38,159 nucleotides of DNA, taken from IMG/VR virus record IMGVR_UViG_3300028392_000143, positions 1-38,159 of that record, one strand, 5' to 3'. Numbering within the stretch: the first letter of the stretch is position 1; each line of letters opens with the position of its first letter. Below the pieces are notes generated by a model. It was not told the origin of the DNA, searched no databases, and saw only the letters and a list, made by a program, of their open reading frames with translations. This document shows, one piece after another, positions 23,195-31,101 of the stretch. A program made the position numbers and the translations under genes. This stretch comes from a virus.

Positions 23195-26164
23195 ATGAGC
23201 TTGCCCCTTCTGCCAAATCCCCGCGCGCAATTCTTCGGAAGCGACGGCAAGCCCCTCGTCGGGGGTAAGGTCTACACGTATGCGGCAGGCACCAGCACGC
23301 CTCAAGCAACCTATACGGATACGGCTGGCACGGTTCCGAACACAAACCCGATCATCCTTGATGCGCGCGGTGAAGCGGTCATTTTCTGGAGTGGCTCATA
23401 TAAGGTCACGCTCAAGACCAGCGCAGATGTGACGATCTACACGCAAGACAACGTGACGGCGCAGAATCTGGACAATTACGTCACGCTGGCCAATCTCGCG
23501 GCAACTGGCGGTTCCGCCCTTGTCGGCACCCCCGAAACCACGCTCTACAAACTCCTATACGAACGCAGCGCCTTGTCCGTTGTGCGCGGCCCCAAGACCT
23601 TCGCCCGCACTTGGCAGGAATGCCTGGACCAATCTGCCGACATTTCGCAGATGCGCGGGTTTGCATTGCAGGCCAGCACCACGGGCGGCGCGGGCAAGAC
23701 CGTTTACAAGGTGTGGAATGATAGCGACGATGTGAACACCACGGGTTCGCTGCGGTGGGCGGTAGCACAGGCGAAGGCCAACGGTGGGGGGCGCATTATC
23801 GGTGTCCCGGTGGGCCAGCACACGGTGCAACTGCGCAGCCGCATCTATCTCGATTTTGACAACGTGACGCTTGATTTTCCGGGGCGCAACTGGCGGTTCG
23901 GCGCGCTGAACGATGTGGAAATGTTCCGTTTCGCGGGCAAAAACCAGATCATCCGCCGCGTCTCGACATTCCGCTACCCGCATTACACGGCGGTCGATAA
24001 CCAGTTCATCGAATACAGCGCGGCCAACACAAACATTACGGCGGGGCAATCAACCTTCGCCGTATCGTTCCCGTTCTTCGCGTCCAGTGACCTCCGTATT
24101 ACCAAGAACAAGTTCGTCTACCTTACGGAAGGCGTTGACTACAGCGTGACGGGTGGCGGCGGGCCTAATGGTTCGACCGGCAACATCATTCTGTCCGACG
24201 CCGTGTTCACCGCAAGCATGGCGGGCACAACCACGCTCACGGTTTCGGCAGTGGCATCCGGCACGCTGGCGGTTGGCCAGACGGTTTACGATTCCACAGG
24301 CGCGGTGATCGGCACGGTCGCGTCGCTGGGCACAGGTACGGGCGGAACCGGCACCTATATCCTATCGGCGTCGGCCACCAAGTCCTCGCAGGCCATGGCC
24401 TCCTCGGCGGGCGTTGCTTCGACCGATATCATCCGCGTTTACGGCAAGATTTATCAGCAGGACGGCTTCTCGGTTCGGCCTGAATTGTGCGATCAGGTGT
24501 GGATTGACCAGTGCACGTTCACTGACCACACAGACGGCGCGTGCGACATCACCAGCGCTCTGGTCAATGTGGGCGTTGCGGCAAATGCGCTTGTCCCCGG
24601 CGTTCGCTATGAAATTATTACGGCGGGCACTACCACATGGACCGCTGTAGGCGCGGCAAACAACACTGTCGGCACAACCTTTATCGCAACCGGCGTGGGT
24701 TCAGGCACGGGCGTTGCCAATACTGCCAAAAGCCGCATCACGGTTTCGCGCTGCATGTTCCGGCATCAGTTTGAATGCATGGCCATCGGCTCTAGCGCCA
24801 CCTCGGCACAGACCCCGGCTCCGTCATGGTCTGCCACGGCGCTTGACCAAAACATCATTGTGTCCGTGACTTTGGACCGCAACGTGTTCGACGGCGTTTC
24901 GCAGCGATCCCCGCGTGTCGGCGCGCTGGCCTACGTCCATTCGATCAATAACGTGCATGTCATGGCGGCCTATCGTCTGGACGATGGCACGGTGTCCCCG
25001 CTCTATGCGGCATGGGCCAACACGGGCGGCAAGCTTTATTCGCAGGCGGATTATCTGCGGCCAGTGGGCACCGATACGCCCACCAATGGCATGTACGCCA
25101 CCACGACCGCTTGGGACGCCGGTACGCGCATCGGGCCGGGTGCATTCAACTACAGCGGCACGGTAGCGGAGACGGGCGCAACGCTGGTCACGGCCAACAC
25201 CTCCTACGCGCCTGCACCGGGCTATTCGATTGCCGCCGACGCCGTGCCATCCACAAACCGGCTTGATTACGTGTTCAGCCGCATGGCCGACGCTGGGGCT
25301 GAAACCGCGCCGCTGTCGGAAATGACATACACCTATGTCACCAAGGCAACGGGCGACGGCATGTCGCTTTACCCTGATGGCATTTATGTGATCGCGGCTG
25401 AGAACGGATACCGCGTTCGCACTCTGCCTTCGATCCCGGCGACCGGAACAAACCCCATCACCTCGTTCACTGCGGGGTCGCTGGCATTCCCGCGCGGCGT
25501 GACGATCAGCATCGTGTCGGACGTTCTGACCTTGCGGGACGGTTCGGCCTACTATGCGATGGACACCGAAGGCGCGGCGGCAACGGACAACCTAGCCACG
25601 ATCAACGCGGCCACAGGTTCGACTTTGCCGGACGGGTATATCCTCGGCCTGCGGACTGCATCCAATTCGCGGGCCATCACGCTTATTTCGGGCGGCAACA
25701 TCCGCTTGCCCACCGGCCCTATCGTGCTGGACAGCATCGACAAGGAGGTATGGCTGCGGTGGGACACCACCAACAGCGGTTGGCGGATCATCTCGGCCAG
25801 CGGGCGTGCGGAAGGTGAATACACGCCGACACTGACCAACGTGGCTAACGCGGGTTCGCTGTCGGTCACACGCTGCTTCTGGGCGCGCGAGAATGGCAGC
25901 GCTTACGTGACGGTGTGGTTTAATATCGCTGTCACGCCTGCGCTTACTGCGACGCAGACCGACATCGGTATGACACTGCCCGTCGCCTCCAATATCGCAG
26001 TCCCAAATGATATAATCGGGTCGGGTTCAGGTGGCCAGAACGCAACGTTGAACGCGGCTATCGTGCTTGGTGACGTTACCAACGACCGCGCGACGATCCG
26101 CTACTTATCCAACGCCACCACGGCCAGCGCGGTTATCGGCTCGTTCCGATACAAGGTGCTGTGA
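23195..26164 (+). CDS. Tailspike with pectate-lyase-like beta-helix
   Basis: A 989-aa receptor-binding protein. Residues 1-95 are a head-binding domain (LPNPRAQFFGSDGKPLVGGK; PIILDARGEAVIFWSGSYKV). Residues 185-590 resemble family PL1 pectate lyase: SLRWAVAQAKANGGGRIIGV, DNVTLDFPGRN, WIDQCTFTDHTDGACDIT, SRCMFRHQFECMAIGSS and VTLDRNVFDGVSQRSPRVG. Asp residues of the DHTDGACD coil fit the calcium site; the first Arg of the RxPxxR motif is present and the last is Gly. Two Gly/Thr-rich modules interrupt the helix (about 337-403 and 462-510). Residues 880-989 are a C-terminal beta domain. It probably binds and cleaves an acidic capsule or exopolysaccharide. Confidence 0.85.
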   Translation: MSLPLLPNPRAQFFGSDGKPLVGGKVYTYAAGTSTPQATYTDTAGTVPNTNPIILDARGEAVIFWSGSYKVTLKTSADVTIYTQDNVTAQNLDNYVTLANLAATGGSALVGTPETTLYKLLYERSALSVVRGPKTFARTWQECLDQSADISQMRGFALQASTTGGAGKTVYKVWNDSDDVNTTGSLRWAVAQAKANGGGRIIGVPVGQHTVQLRSRIYLDFDNVTLDFPGRNWRFGALNDVEMFRFAGKNQIIRRVSTFRYPHYTAVDNQFIEYSAANTNITAGQSTFAVSFPFFASSDLRITKNKFVYLTEGVDYSVTGGGGPNGSTGNIILSDAVFTASMAGTTTLTVSAVASGTLAVGQTVYDSTGAVIGTVASLGTGTGGTGTYILSASATKSSQAMASSAGVASTDIIRVYGKIYQQDGFSVRPELCDQVWIDQCTFTDHTDGACDITSALVNVGVAANALVPGVRYEIITAGTTTWTAVGAANNTVGTTFIATGVGSGTGVANTAKSRITVSRCMFRHQFECMAIGSSATSAQTPAPSWSATALDQNIIVSVTLDRNVFDGVSQRSPRVGALAYVHSINNVHVMAAYRLDDGTVSPLYAAWANTGGKLYSQADYLRPVGTDTPTNGMYATTTAWDAGTRIGPGAFNYSGTVAETGATLVTANTSYAPAPGYSIAADAVPSTNRLDYVFSRMADAGAETAPLSEMTYTYVTKATGDGMSLYPDGIYVIAAENGYRVRTLPSIPATGTNPITSFTAGSLAFPRGVTISIVSDVLTLRDGSAYYAMDTEGAAATDNLATINAATGSTLPDGYILGLRTASNSRAITLISGGNIRLPTGPIVLDSIDKEVWLRWDTTNSGWRIISASGRAEGEYTPTLTNVANAGSLSVTRCFWARENGSAYVTVWFNIAVTPALTATQTDIGMTLPVASNIAVPNDIIGSGSGGQNATLNAAIVLGDVTNDRATIRYLSNATTASAVIGSFRYKVL

Positions 26165-26409
26165 TGAACGCACCTAATCACTCCGATCTCTACACCGGCC
26201 TTGGCGAACTGCGGGGGACCATGACTTCTATGGGCGAACGTCTGACCAAGATCGAGAAGGTGCTTGAACGGATCGACGACCGGCTGACGCAGATGGAGGC
26301 CAAAGAGAACCAGCGCAAAGGCGCCATCGCCATGCTGGTGGCGTTCGGCGGGATCATCGGCGGGCTGGTGGTGAAGTTTGGCGCGCTCATTTTCGGCGGG
26401 GGGCACTGA
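26164..26409 (+). CDS. Coiled-coil protein with one membrane segment
   Basis: An 81-aa protein; ATG 26164 overlaps the tailspike stop (a GTG at 26161 is also in frame). Residues 15-55 are a coiled coil (TKIEKVLERIDDRLTQMEAK) and 57-78 a hydrophobic span (MLVAFGGIIGGLVVKFGALIF). This layout is like XhlA-type proteins that work with holins. It directly precedes the endolysin with a one-base overlap, so a role in lysis timing is likely. Confidence 0.6.
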   Translation: MNAPNHSDLYTGLGELRGTMTSMGERLTKIEKVLERIDDRLTQMEAKENQRKGAIAMLVAFGGIIGGLVVKFGALIFGGGH

Positions 26410-26927
26410 TGGCCTTTTCAGATGCACTAGCAGTCATCCTCAAAGAGGAAGGCGGCTACGTCAACGACCCGCTTGATAGGGGTGGCGTAACCAATCTGGG
26501 CGTCACGGCTAAAACGTGGGCGGATTGGACCGGCAAGCCCGCATCCGAAGCGGTCATGCGCGGGCTTACACAGGTGGCCGTCGCGCCGCTGTATAAGTCT
26601 CGATACTGGGACAAGGTAGCGGGCGACGAGCTGGGCGATGCGCTCGGGCTGGCCGTGTTCGACTTTGCAGTGAATGCAGGACCCGGACGCGCTGCCAAAC
26701 TGCTTCAGGGCATTGTCGGCGTAGACAAGGACGGCCAGATCGGGCGCGCCACATTGCAGGCGGTGCAGGCCTACACCATGCGCAAGGGCATCGACACGAT
26801 CATTGAAGCCTACTGCGATGCGCGCCGGGAATACTACCGCGCGCTCCCGACGTTCTGGCATTTCGGCAAGGGCTGGAATGCGCGTGTGGGCCGGGTCGAG
26901 GACGCTTGCCTGAAGATGCTGCCATGA
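26409..26927 (+). CDS. Endolysin, glycoside hydrolase family 108
   Basis: A 172-aa muramidase. The N-terminal EEGGYVNDPLDRGGVTNLGV (residues 13-32) is the family's hallmark, with Glu14 as the expected catalytic acid. The C-terminal part (TIIEAYCDARREYYRALP, then FGKGWNARVGRV) fits the peptidoglycan-binding PG_3 domain. The enzyme cleaves the MurNAc-GlcNAc bond. It has no signal peptide, so it needs a holin to reach the wall. It is the core of the lysis module. Confidence 0.9.
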   Translation: MAFSDALAVILKEEGGYVNDPLDRGGVTNLGVTAKTWADWTGKPASEAVMRGLTQVAVAPLYKSRYWDKVAGDELGDALGLAVFDFAVNAGPGRAAKLLQGIVGVDKDGQIGRATLQAVQAYTMRKGIDTIIEAYCDARREYYRALPTFWHFGKGWNARVGRVEDACLKMLP

Positions 26928-27016
26928 CGCGCGCTCAGACCATCCGTGCCGCCAAGGAGTGTGCCTTATATTGTGCGCTAATTTTTGTCGCGATCCTCAT
27001 CATCATAGGAGTCTAA
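26924..27016 (+). CDS. 30-aa membrane peptide in lysis module
   Basis: ATGA overlaps the endolysin stop and opens 30 codons: a basic N-terminus (MTRAQTIRAAKE) and a hydrophobic helix (CALIFVAILIIIGV). It lies between endolysin and holin, followed by one base before the holin start. It could be a second holin or antiholin; no family is recognised. Confidence 0.5.
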   Translation: MTRAQTIRAAKECALYCALIFVAILIIIGV

Positions 27017-27017
27017 C

Positions 27018-27191
27018 ATGTCCAAGGAAGAACTCGCAGGCGTTGTCCGCACGTTCGCTGGTGCCGCGCTGGCATTCGCCACAGCGAAGGGCTGGCTCGC
27101 CGGTCTTGATCTCGCGACACAGGCCGCGCTCGCCACGGCCATCGCCACTGTCATCGCGGCGTGGTCGGTGAACGCAAAGCGCAGCGGATGA
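27018..27191 (+). CDS. Putative holin
   Basis: A 57-aa protein, too short for a 60-residue cut-off but well supported: start one base after the previous stop, GGAG nine bases before, and ATGA overlap with the next gene. It has two hydrophobic Ala-rich segments (FAGAALAFATAKGWLAGL and AALATAIATVIAAWSV) with a short loop and a basic tail (NAKRSG), the usual small holin layout. It would form the membrane lesion that releases the endolysin. Similar small holins are common in alphaproteobacterial phages. Confidence 0.7.
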   Translation: MSKEELAGVVRTFAGAALAFATAKGWLAGLDLATQAALATAIATVIAAWSVNAKRSG

Positions 27192-27685
27192 TCGGGCTGC
27201 TTCCCATCCTCGCACGTTGGCGGTTCGGCCTTGGCATTGCTGGCGCTCTGGCAGTGTTTGGCCTGATCGCTGCCAGTTGGCACTACCGCCACGCCTACCA
27301 TGCAGAGCAGGCGCTCAGAGCCGCTGATAAGGCCGCATACGTCAATGCGCAGGCACAGGCCCAAGCCAAGGCCCTTGCCGCGCTACAAGCCACAGAGGCC
27401 GCTTACAGGAGCAAAGCAGATGCATCCGAACAAACGTATCGATCTAAGCTGGCGGACGCTCGCGGCCTTGCTGACAGCTATATTGCTCTGCACCGGGTGC
27501 GCGTCGAAACCCCTTCGCGTGTTGCCAGCGGACCCGCTTCCAGCGCCCAAGGTGGCAGTGCCAGCGTTCCTGCTGACATGCCCGCCGATGCCGTCATGGT
27601 ATCCGCAGGCGATGTGCAAGCCTGCACCGCTGCCAGCACCTACGCGCTAGGCGCGCATGAATGGGCTTTGTCGCTCACGAAATAA
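27188..27685 (+). CDS. i-spanin (Rz-like)
   Basis: A 165-aa protein starting at ATG 27188 overlapping the holin stop. Residues 10-30 form an N-terminal membrane anchor (FGLGIAGALAVFGLIAASW), followed by an Ala/Gln-rich periplasmic coiled coil (ALRAADKAAYVNAQAQAQAK) and a flexible C-terminal part. This is the inner-membrane half of a spanin pair, which fuses the inner and outer membranes in the last step of lysis. The partner is encoded within this gene in another frame. Confidence 0.75.
   Translation: MIGLLPILARWRFGLGIAGALAVFGLIAASWHYRHAYHAEQALRAADKAAYVNAQAQAQAKALAALQATEAAYRSKADASEQTYRSKLADARGLADSYIALHRVRVETPSRVASGPASSAQGGSASVPADMPADAVMVSAGDVQACTAASTYALGAHEWALSLTK
27420..27650 (+). CDS. o-spanin (Rz1-like lipoprotein) nested in the i-spanin gene
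   Basis: A 76-aa frame lying entirely inside the i-spanin gene, shifted by one base. It has a basic start (MHPNKR), hydrophobic segment (LAALLTAILL) and lipobox-like CTGC with Cys27, followed by a Pro-rich mature part (PLRVLPADPLPAPKVAVP). This is the outer-membrane lipoprotein of an embedded Rz/Rz1 pair as in lambda. The -3 position of the lipobox is Cys, where Leu is usual. Nested overlap is the strongest evidence. Confidence 0.8.
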   Translation: MHPNKRIDLSWRTLAALLTAILLCTGCASKPLRVLPADPLPAPKVAVPAFLLTCPPMPSWYPQAMCKPAPLPAPTR

Positions 27686-27712
27686 CCGGATCAACGGCAA
27701 CGAGGTGAGAAT

Positions 27713-28882
27713 GTGCAATTCGACGCCAAGCTCCTTGACTACGCCACACCTCGCCAACGCGAGATCGTCACCATCCTCGCCCGCTATGATGTCATCCGAG
27801 ACGCAGAGCGCACTGAAGGTGTAGCGCACGATGCCTTCGGCAAGGCCATCCGCAGGCTGAAAGCATTCGCGGCACAGAAGGGTTACGCGCCGGGACATTT
27901 CGAAAGCGGCACGGCTCCGGGCTTCACCATTGGCAAGGTCACGATCCAGCGGTCCGCAGACGGCTCTGTAGAGCGCACATGGGAAAGGCAGTCACCAAGT
28001 ACCGAGAACGCGCTAGAGGCTCTCAGGGAGGCTGTGGCGGGCATTCTGGAGCCATCGTTCGCCTGCCTGCCTCCGGTCGCTGCACCAAGCGTATGTGATG
28101 CCGATCTCCTGACCGTCATTCCTGTCGGCGATCCGCATTTCGGCCTTCTCACATGGTCCGAAGAAGTAGGCGAGAACTTTGACCTGAAAATCGCGGAGCA
28201 ATTGACCTTTGATGCAGTCGATAGGCTGGCAACATGTGGGCCAAATTCCGAAACCGCATTGTTCCTGAATCTCGGCGACATGTTCCACGCGGATAACAAC
28301 ACAAACCGCACCCCGCGTTCTTCCGCGCCTCTGGACGTTGACGGGCGCTTTGAAAAGATTGCGCGCGTTGCGATCACGGCGATGGTGCGTTGCATTCGCC
28401 GCCTGCTCGAAAAGCATCAGCATGTGATCGTGCGGAACAATCGAGGCAATCACGATCCGCATCAAGCATCAATGCTGACACTGGCGTTGCAAGGCTGGTT
28501 CCACAACGAGCCGCGTGTGACTATCGAAGCAAGCCCGTCCAGTTTCTACTACCACCGCTTTGGCAGAACGCTGATAGGTTCCACGCATGGCGACGGAGCC
28601 AAGCTAAACGATCTTCCACTAATCATGGCAACAGACGTTCCAGAGGAATGGGCAGCGGCTAAATTCCGCGTCTGGCACTGCGGGCATTTCCACCATGACC
28701 AGCTAAAAGAGCATCCAGGCTGCACGGTCGAGACGCACCGGACACTGGCTGCGGGTGACGCATGGCACCGGCACAGTGGCTATCGAGCCGGGCGCGACAT
28801 GAAGGCGATTGTTTACAGCAGGAAACATGGCGAAGTGCTTCGCATCCGCTGCGGCATTACGCAGCTAGAAGAAGCGGCGTGA
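27713..28882 (+). CDS. HTH-linked calcineurin-like metallophosphatase
   Basis: A 389-aa protein; GTG start after AGGTGAG. Residues 10-65 look like a helix-turn-helix or winged helix (TPRQREIVTILARYDVIRD). Residues 130-389 are a metallophosphoesterase: VGDPHFG (Asp140, His142), NLGDMFHAD (Asp189), NRGNHD (245-248), STHGD (His292) and CGHFHHD (324-329), all five metal motifs intact. Such enzymes hydrolyse phosphodiesters or phosphomonoesters, often of nucleic acids. It lies just after the lysis genes. Nucleic-acid substrate is suggested by the N-terminal domain; the exact substrate is unknown. Confidence 0.8.
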   Translation: MQFDAKLLDYATPRQREIVTILARYDVIRDAERTEGVAHDAFGKAIRRLKAFAAQKGYAPGHFESGTAPGFTIGKVTIQRSADGSVERTWERQSPSTENALEALREAVAGILEPSFACLPPVAAPSVCDADLLTVIPVGDPHFGLLTWSEEVGENFDLKIAEQLTFDAVDRLATCGPNSETALFLNLGDMFHADNNTNRTPRSSAPLDVDGRFEKIARVAITAMVRCIRRLLEKHQHVIVRNNRGNHDPHQASMLTLALQGWFHNEPRVTIEASPSSFYYHRFGRTLIGSTHGDGAKLNDLPLIMATDVPEEWAAAKFRVWHCGHFHHDQLKEHPGCTVETHRTLAAGDAWHRHSGYRAGRDMKAIVYSRKHGEVLRIRCGITQLEEAA

Positions 28883-28917
28883 CCTTGCCTTTCGCCCTGA
28901 ACATGTGTAGAACAAGC

Positions 28918-28951
28918 GGGCCGGAAACGCTGCGTCAACAGCGCCCGGCCC
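28918..28951 (+). other. Strong two-part hairpin upstream of HNH gene
   Basis: GGGCCGG (28918-28924) pairs perfectly with CCGGCCC (28945-28951), and inside it CGCTG pairs with CAGCG around a six-base loop. No T-run follows, so it is not a standard terminator. It could be an RNA processing or attenuation structure, or a protein-binding site, in the 95-base gap before the HNH gene. Confidence 0.55.
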
Positions 28952-28977
28952 TGACCACACGAACAAGGAGCGTTCGA

Positions 28978-29604
28978 ATGGCTACTGAGCCGAATAAGCT
29001 GTGTGCAGCCTGCAAGCAAGCCCTGCCCATATCGCAATTCTTTCGAAACAGCCGCATGGCAGATGGTTATCGCAGTTCCTGTAAGCCTTGCGTTTCGGCG
29101 ATCAATCGCGCGTCGGTGCTGCGGCATCATGAAAAGCGGAAAGCCGAAAAGCGCGAAGTTTATCAGGCCAATAAGCACACGCCGGAATATCAAGCTTATG
29201 TGAAAGCTTATCAGGAGGCAACACGCGAGCAAAAGCGCGCCTATGATAGGGCGTATGCCAAGCTTAACACCGTGATGATTAATGAGCGGGCAAAGGCATG
29301 GACCAAGCGCAATCCAGAAAAGCGCCGAGCTATCAGCCATAATTATGCCCACAAACGCCGCAATTGGACCGTAGCGGGCATATCCAGCGCTGATCTTGCC
29401 GAATGGACCGCAGCGCAGAAAAAGGTCTGCTACTGGTGCGGCACCAAATGCGCTAAGTTATTCCACATTGACCACTACGTGCCGTTGTCAAAGGGCGGGG
29501 CGCATGAAGCGCATAACTTGGTCATCGCGTGCGCGCCTTGCAATCTCAAAAAGAACGCAAAAGACCCGTTCGACTTTGCACGGGAGAAAGGGCGGCTATT
29601 ATGA
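28978..29604 (+). CDS. HNH endonuclease with N-terminal zinc ribbon
   Basis: A 208-aa protein; ATG 28978 follows AAGGAG. Residues 9-40 carry CAACKQ...CKPC, a zinc ribbon with LPISQFFRNSRMADGYRSS between; residues 45-125 are a basic, Lys/Arg-rich helix. The HNH motif is CYWCGTKCAK, then HIDHYVPLSKGG, and HNLVIACAPCNLKK, with both zinc-binding CxxC pairs. Phage HNH proteins nick or cut DNA, some as packaging partners of terminase and some as free-standing homing nucleases. Its place after the lysis genes and far from terminase makes the second possible. Confidence 0.85.
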   Translation: MATEPNKLCAACKQALPISQFFRNSRMADGYRSSCKPCVSAINRASVLRHHEKRKAEKREVYQANKHTPEYQAYVKAYQEATREQKRAYDRAYAKLNTVMINERAKAWTKRNPEKRRAISHNYAHKRRNWTVAGISSADLAEWTAAQKKVCYWCGTKCAKLFHIDHYVPLSKGGAHEAHNLVIACAPCNLKKNAKDPFDFAREKGRLL

Positions 29605-29735
29605 ACACTCGGTCCCTGCTTTTCTGGCTCGGCTCGGACGCCAAGCACATAGCCGATGAATACGAAACCCAGCAGCAGTTAGCGCGCGAGGCGTACACGG
29701 TCGATCATCTAGACGCTCAGGCAGAGTATGAGTGA
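29601..29735 (+). CDS. Hypothetical protein, 44 aa
   Basis: ATGA overlaps the HNH stop. Short start with aromatic residues (SLLFWLGSDAKHIADEYE) and an acidic helical end (DHLDAQAEYE). No family recognised; the overlap at both ends supports it. Confidence 0.45.
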   Translation: MNTRSLLFWLGSDAKHIADEYETQQQLAREAYTVDHLDAQAEYE

Positions 29736-29964
29736 TAACCCGCAAGGTATAGAACACGGATATAGCCTACAGGGTATATCCCGCACGACCGGCATTGCCC
29801 TGCTAGAGCGTGCTGCCCACATCATGCGGGAACGCGCGCCGCTACCTGATGGCATTGACGCGTTGATAGGCTGGATGGGCTTGATCCTGATTGACGTTGC
29901 GACCAAGCCCAAATCCGATAGCGCGAACGCGGCAGATATGTGGGCTAAGTCGCTTCGAGAGTAG
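29728..29964 (+). CDS. Hypothetical protein, 78 aa; last rightward gene
   Basis: Overlaps the preceding gene by eight bases and runs convergently into the leftward gene ending at 29945. The middle is helical and hydrophobic (ALIGWMGLILIDVATKP). No known domain. It marks the end of the rightward transcription unit. Confidence 0.5.
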   Translation: MSDNPQGIEHGYSLQGISRTTGIALLERAAHIMRERAPLPDGIDALIGWMGLILIDVATKPKSDSANAADMWAKSLRE

Positions 29965-29967
29965 CCC
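29942..29967. other. Hairpin at convergent gene ends
   Basis: GGGCTA (29942-29947) pairs perfectly with TAGCCC (29962-29967), with a smaller TCG/CGA pairing inside. It lies where rightward and leftward genes meet and could weakly slow transcription both ways, but there is no T-run on either side. Confidence 0.3.
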
Positions 29968-30289
29968 GCGCTGCAATGATGGCGGCGGGGTCGAGGTTGC
30001 GGATGCCATCGCGGCACGTTGTGCAAGCCATGCGCTCCATGATCGACGATAGCGGCTGTCCGGTCGCATATTGCGGCGACAGGTAAGCATCCCGCTGCTC
30101 TTCGCAGGCTACCGCAGCCGCCTCAATCCCCAGCGCCACACCTTCGGCAAGACCGGCTGCGTGCGCTGCATCACGCTCGGCGCGGAGGTTGCGGATTTCG
30201 GCGGCGGCTTGGCGGAACAGGTCGCCATCGGATACGTTCAAGTTTGTCCTGCGCGCACGGGCCTCCAACCGCTCAATCAGATCATCCAT
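29945..30289 (-). CDS. Hypothetical helical protein, 114 aa
   Basis: Last gene of the attP-proximal leftward unit, overlapping the gene before it by eight bases. It begins with a charged helix (DDLIERLEARARRTN), has a coiled-coil stretch (AAAEIRNLRAERDAAH), then a part with CTTCRDG that might bind metal only weakly. Proteins of this style are common in phage accessory regions. Function unknown. Confidence 0.6.
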   Translation of the reverse strand: MDDLIERLEARARRTNLNVSDGDLFRQAAAEIRNLRAERDAAHAAGLAEGVALGIEAAAVACEEQRDAYLSPQYATGQPLSSIMERMACTTCRDGIRNLDPAAIIAARATLEAT

Positions 30290-30605
30290 TGTCTGGCTCC
30301 TCTAGTGCTGTGCGGTCTTCTTCAAGTTCAGTCCTGAACTTAATGTACCACTGCCCGAACACATCGAAATGGTTCAGCACAAAGGCCATGTTGTCGGCTT
30401 GACGGGTCAACGCCTCCCGCAACTGCGCGACCTGCGCCTGCAAGTCAAAAATGATTTGGTCACGCTGCGCTAGTTCGTTGAGGTTGCGGTCTATGACTTC
30501 TGCCATAAAGGCTTTATCCGCCTCTGCGGCCTCGGCTCGGGCTTCGTCTGCTGCTAGAGCCGCATCACTCAGCGCGGCGAGTTGTTCACTGTCCACGTTC
30601 ATCAT
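30282..30605 (-). CDS. Coiled-coil protein, 107 aa
   Basis: The ATG at 30605 overlaps the previous stop; a second ATG follows at 30602. The sequence is Ala/Glu-rich and helical (LAADEARAEAAEADKAFM) and continues as a coiled coil (IIFDLQAQVAQLREALTR). No known domain. Its partner may be another member of this leftward unit. Confidence 0.6.
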   Translation of the reverse strand: MMNVDSEQLAALSDAALAADEARAEAAEADKAFMAEVIDRNLNELAQRDQIIFDLQAQVAQLREALTRQADNMAFVLNHFDVFGQWYIKFRTELEEDRTALEEPDNG

Positions 30606-30754
30606 CCTTTCAAATGCACATGCGCCAGGGTGACGCGGCGGATGCGTTCGATCGCAGCGATCATGCTAGGCTTGTGACCCTGAGCGCATTGGGCAGTGCT
30701 CTTTGCCCATTTCTCAAGATCGGCGCGCGTCTCGAACTTCGGATCGTCACCCAT
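30602..30754 (-). CDS. Hypothetical protein, 50 aa
   Basis: A short gene that fits exactly between its neighbours: a strong ribosome-binding site (GGAGGTGA) precedes its ATG at 30754, its start overlaps the upstream stop (TGATG) and its stop overlaps the next start (ATGA). The protein is basic and helical (RADLEKWAKSTAQCAQGHKP, then AAIERIRRVTLAHVH). No family recognised. Confidence 0.6.
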   Translation of the reverse strand: MGDDPKFETRADLEKWAKSTAQCAQGHKPSMIAAIERIRRVTLAHVHLKG

Positions 30755-31101
30755 CACTCACCTCCATCGTTCGGGCTGGTGGGGTTCCGGTGGCTAAACC
30801 ACACGGTCTTGTCTGGCGCTTGTATGGTATAGCTGTCCTGCCCAAGGCTGCCGCACAGGCGCTTGCCTAATTCATCGGCGCGGTGCCAAATCGCTCGCGG
30901 TTCAGATGGAAAGCGCGGGTAATTAATCAAACCGACGATGACGCCCGATTCCTGCCCGCCAGTGTAGACATAGGCTGTCGGTGTGACGGTGACGCAAAAC
31001 CCGGTTTCGTCGCAATACGCGCGGCATAATTCCAGCGCCTTGGCATAATCTCCGGCAATGAAAATGGAGACGGAATAGGAAAGAGTTTCGGCGCGCGTCA
31101 T
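30754..31101 (-). CDS. Hypothetical protein, 115 aa
   Basis: Start MTRAETLSYSV at 31101 overlaps the stop of the PP-loop gene (ATGA); a longer in-frame start at 31131 lies inside that gene. The fold looks alpha/beta (SVSIFIAGDYAKALELCRAY, CVTVTPTAYVYTGGQE, VIVGLINYPRFPSEP). It is coupled in translation to the PP-loop protein, which suggests they act together. No known family. Confidence 0.65.
   Translation of the reverse strand: MTRAETLSYSVSIFIAGDYAKALELCRAYCDETGFCVTVTPTAYVYTGGQESGVIVGLINYPRFPSEPRAIWHRADELGKRLCGSLGQDSYTIQAPDKTVWFSHRNPTSPNDGGE

Noticed and set aside
23195-26164. Diversity-generating retroelement acting on the tailspike
   Set aside because: No reverse transcriptase gene and no template/variable repeat pair is visible in the window.
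28918-28951. Intrinsic terminator after the metallophosphatase gene
   Set aside because: The stem is strong but no run of T follows on either strand.
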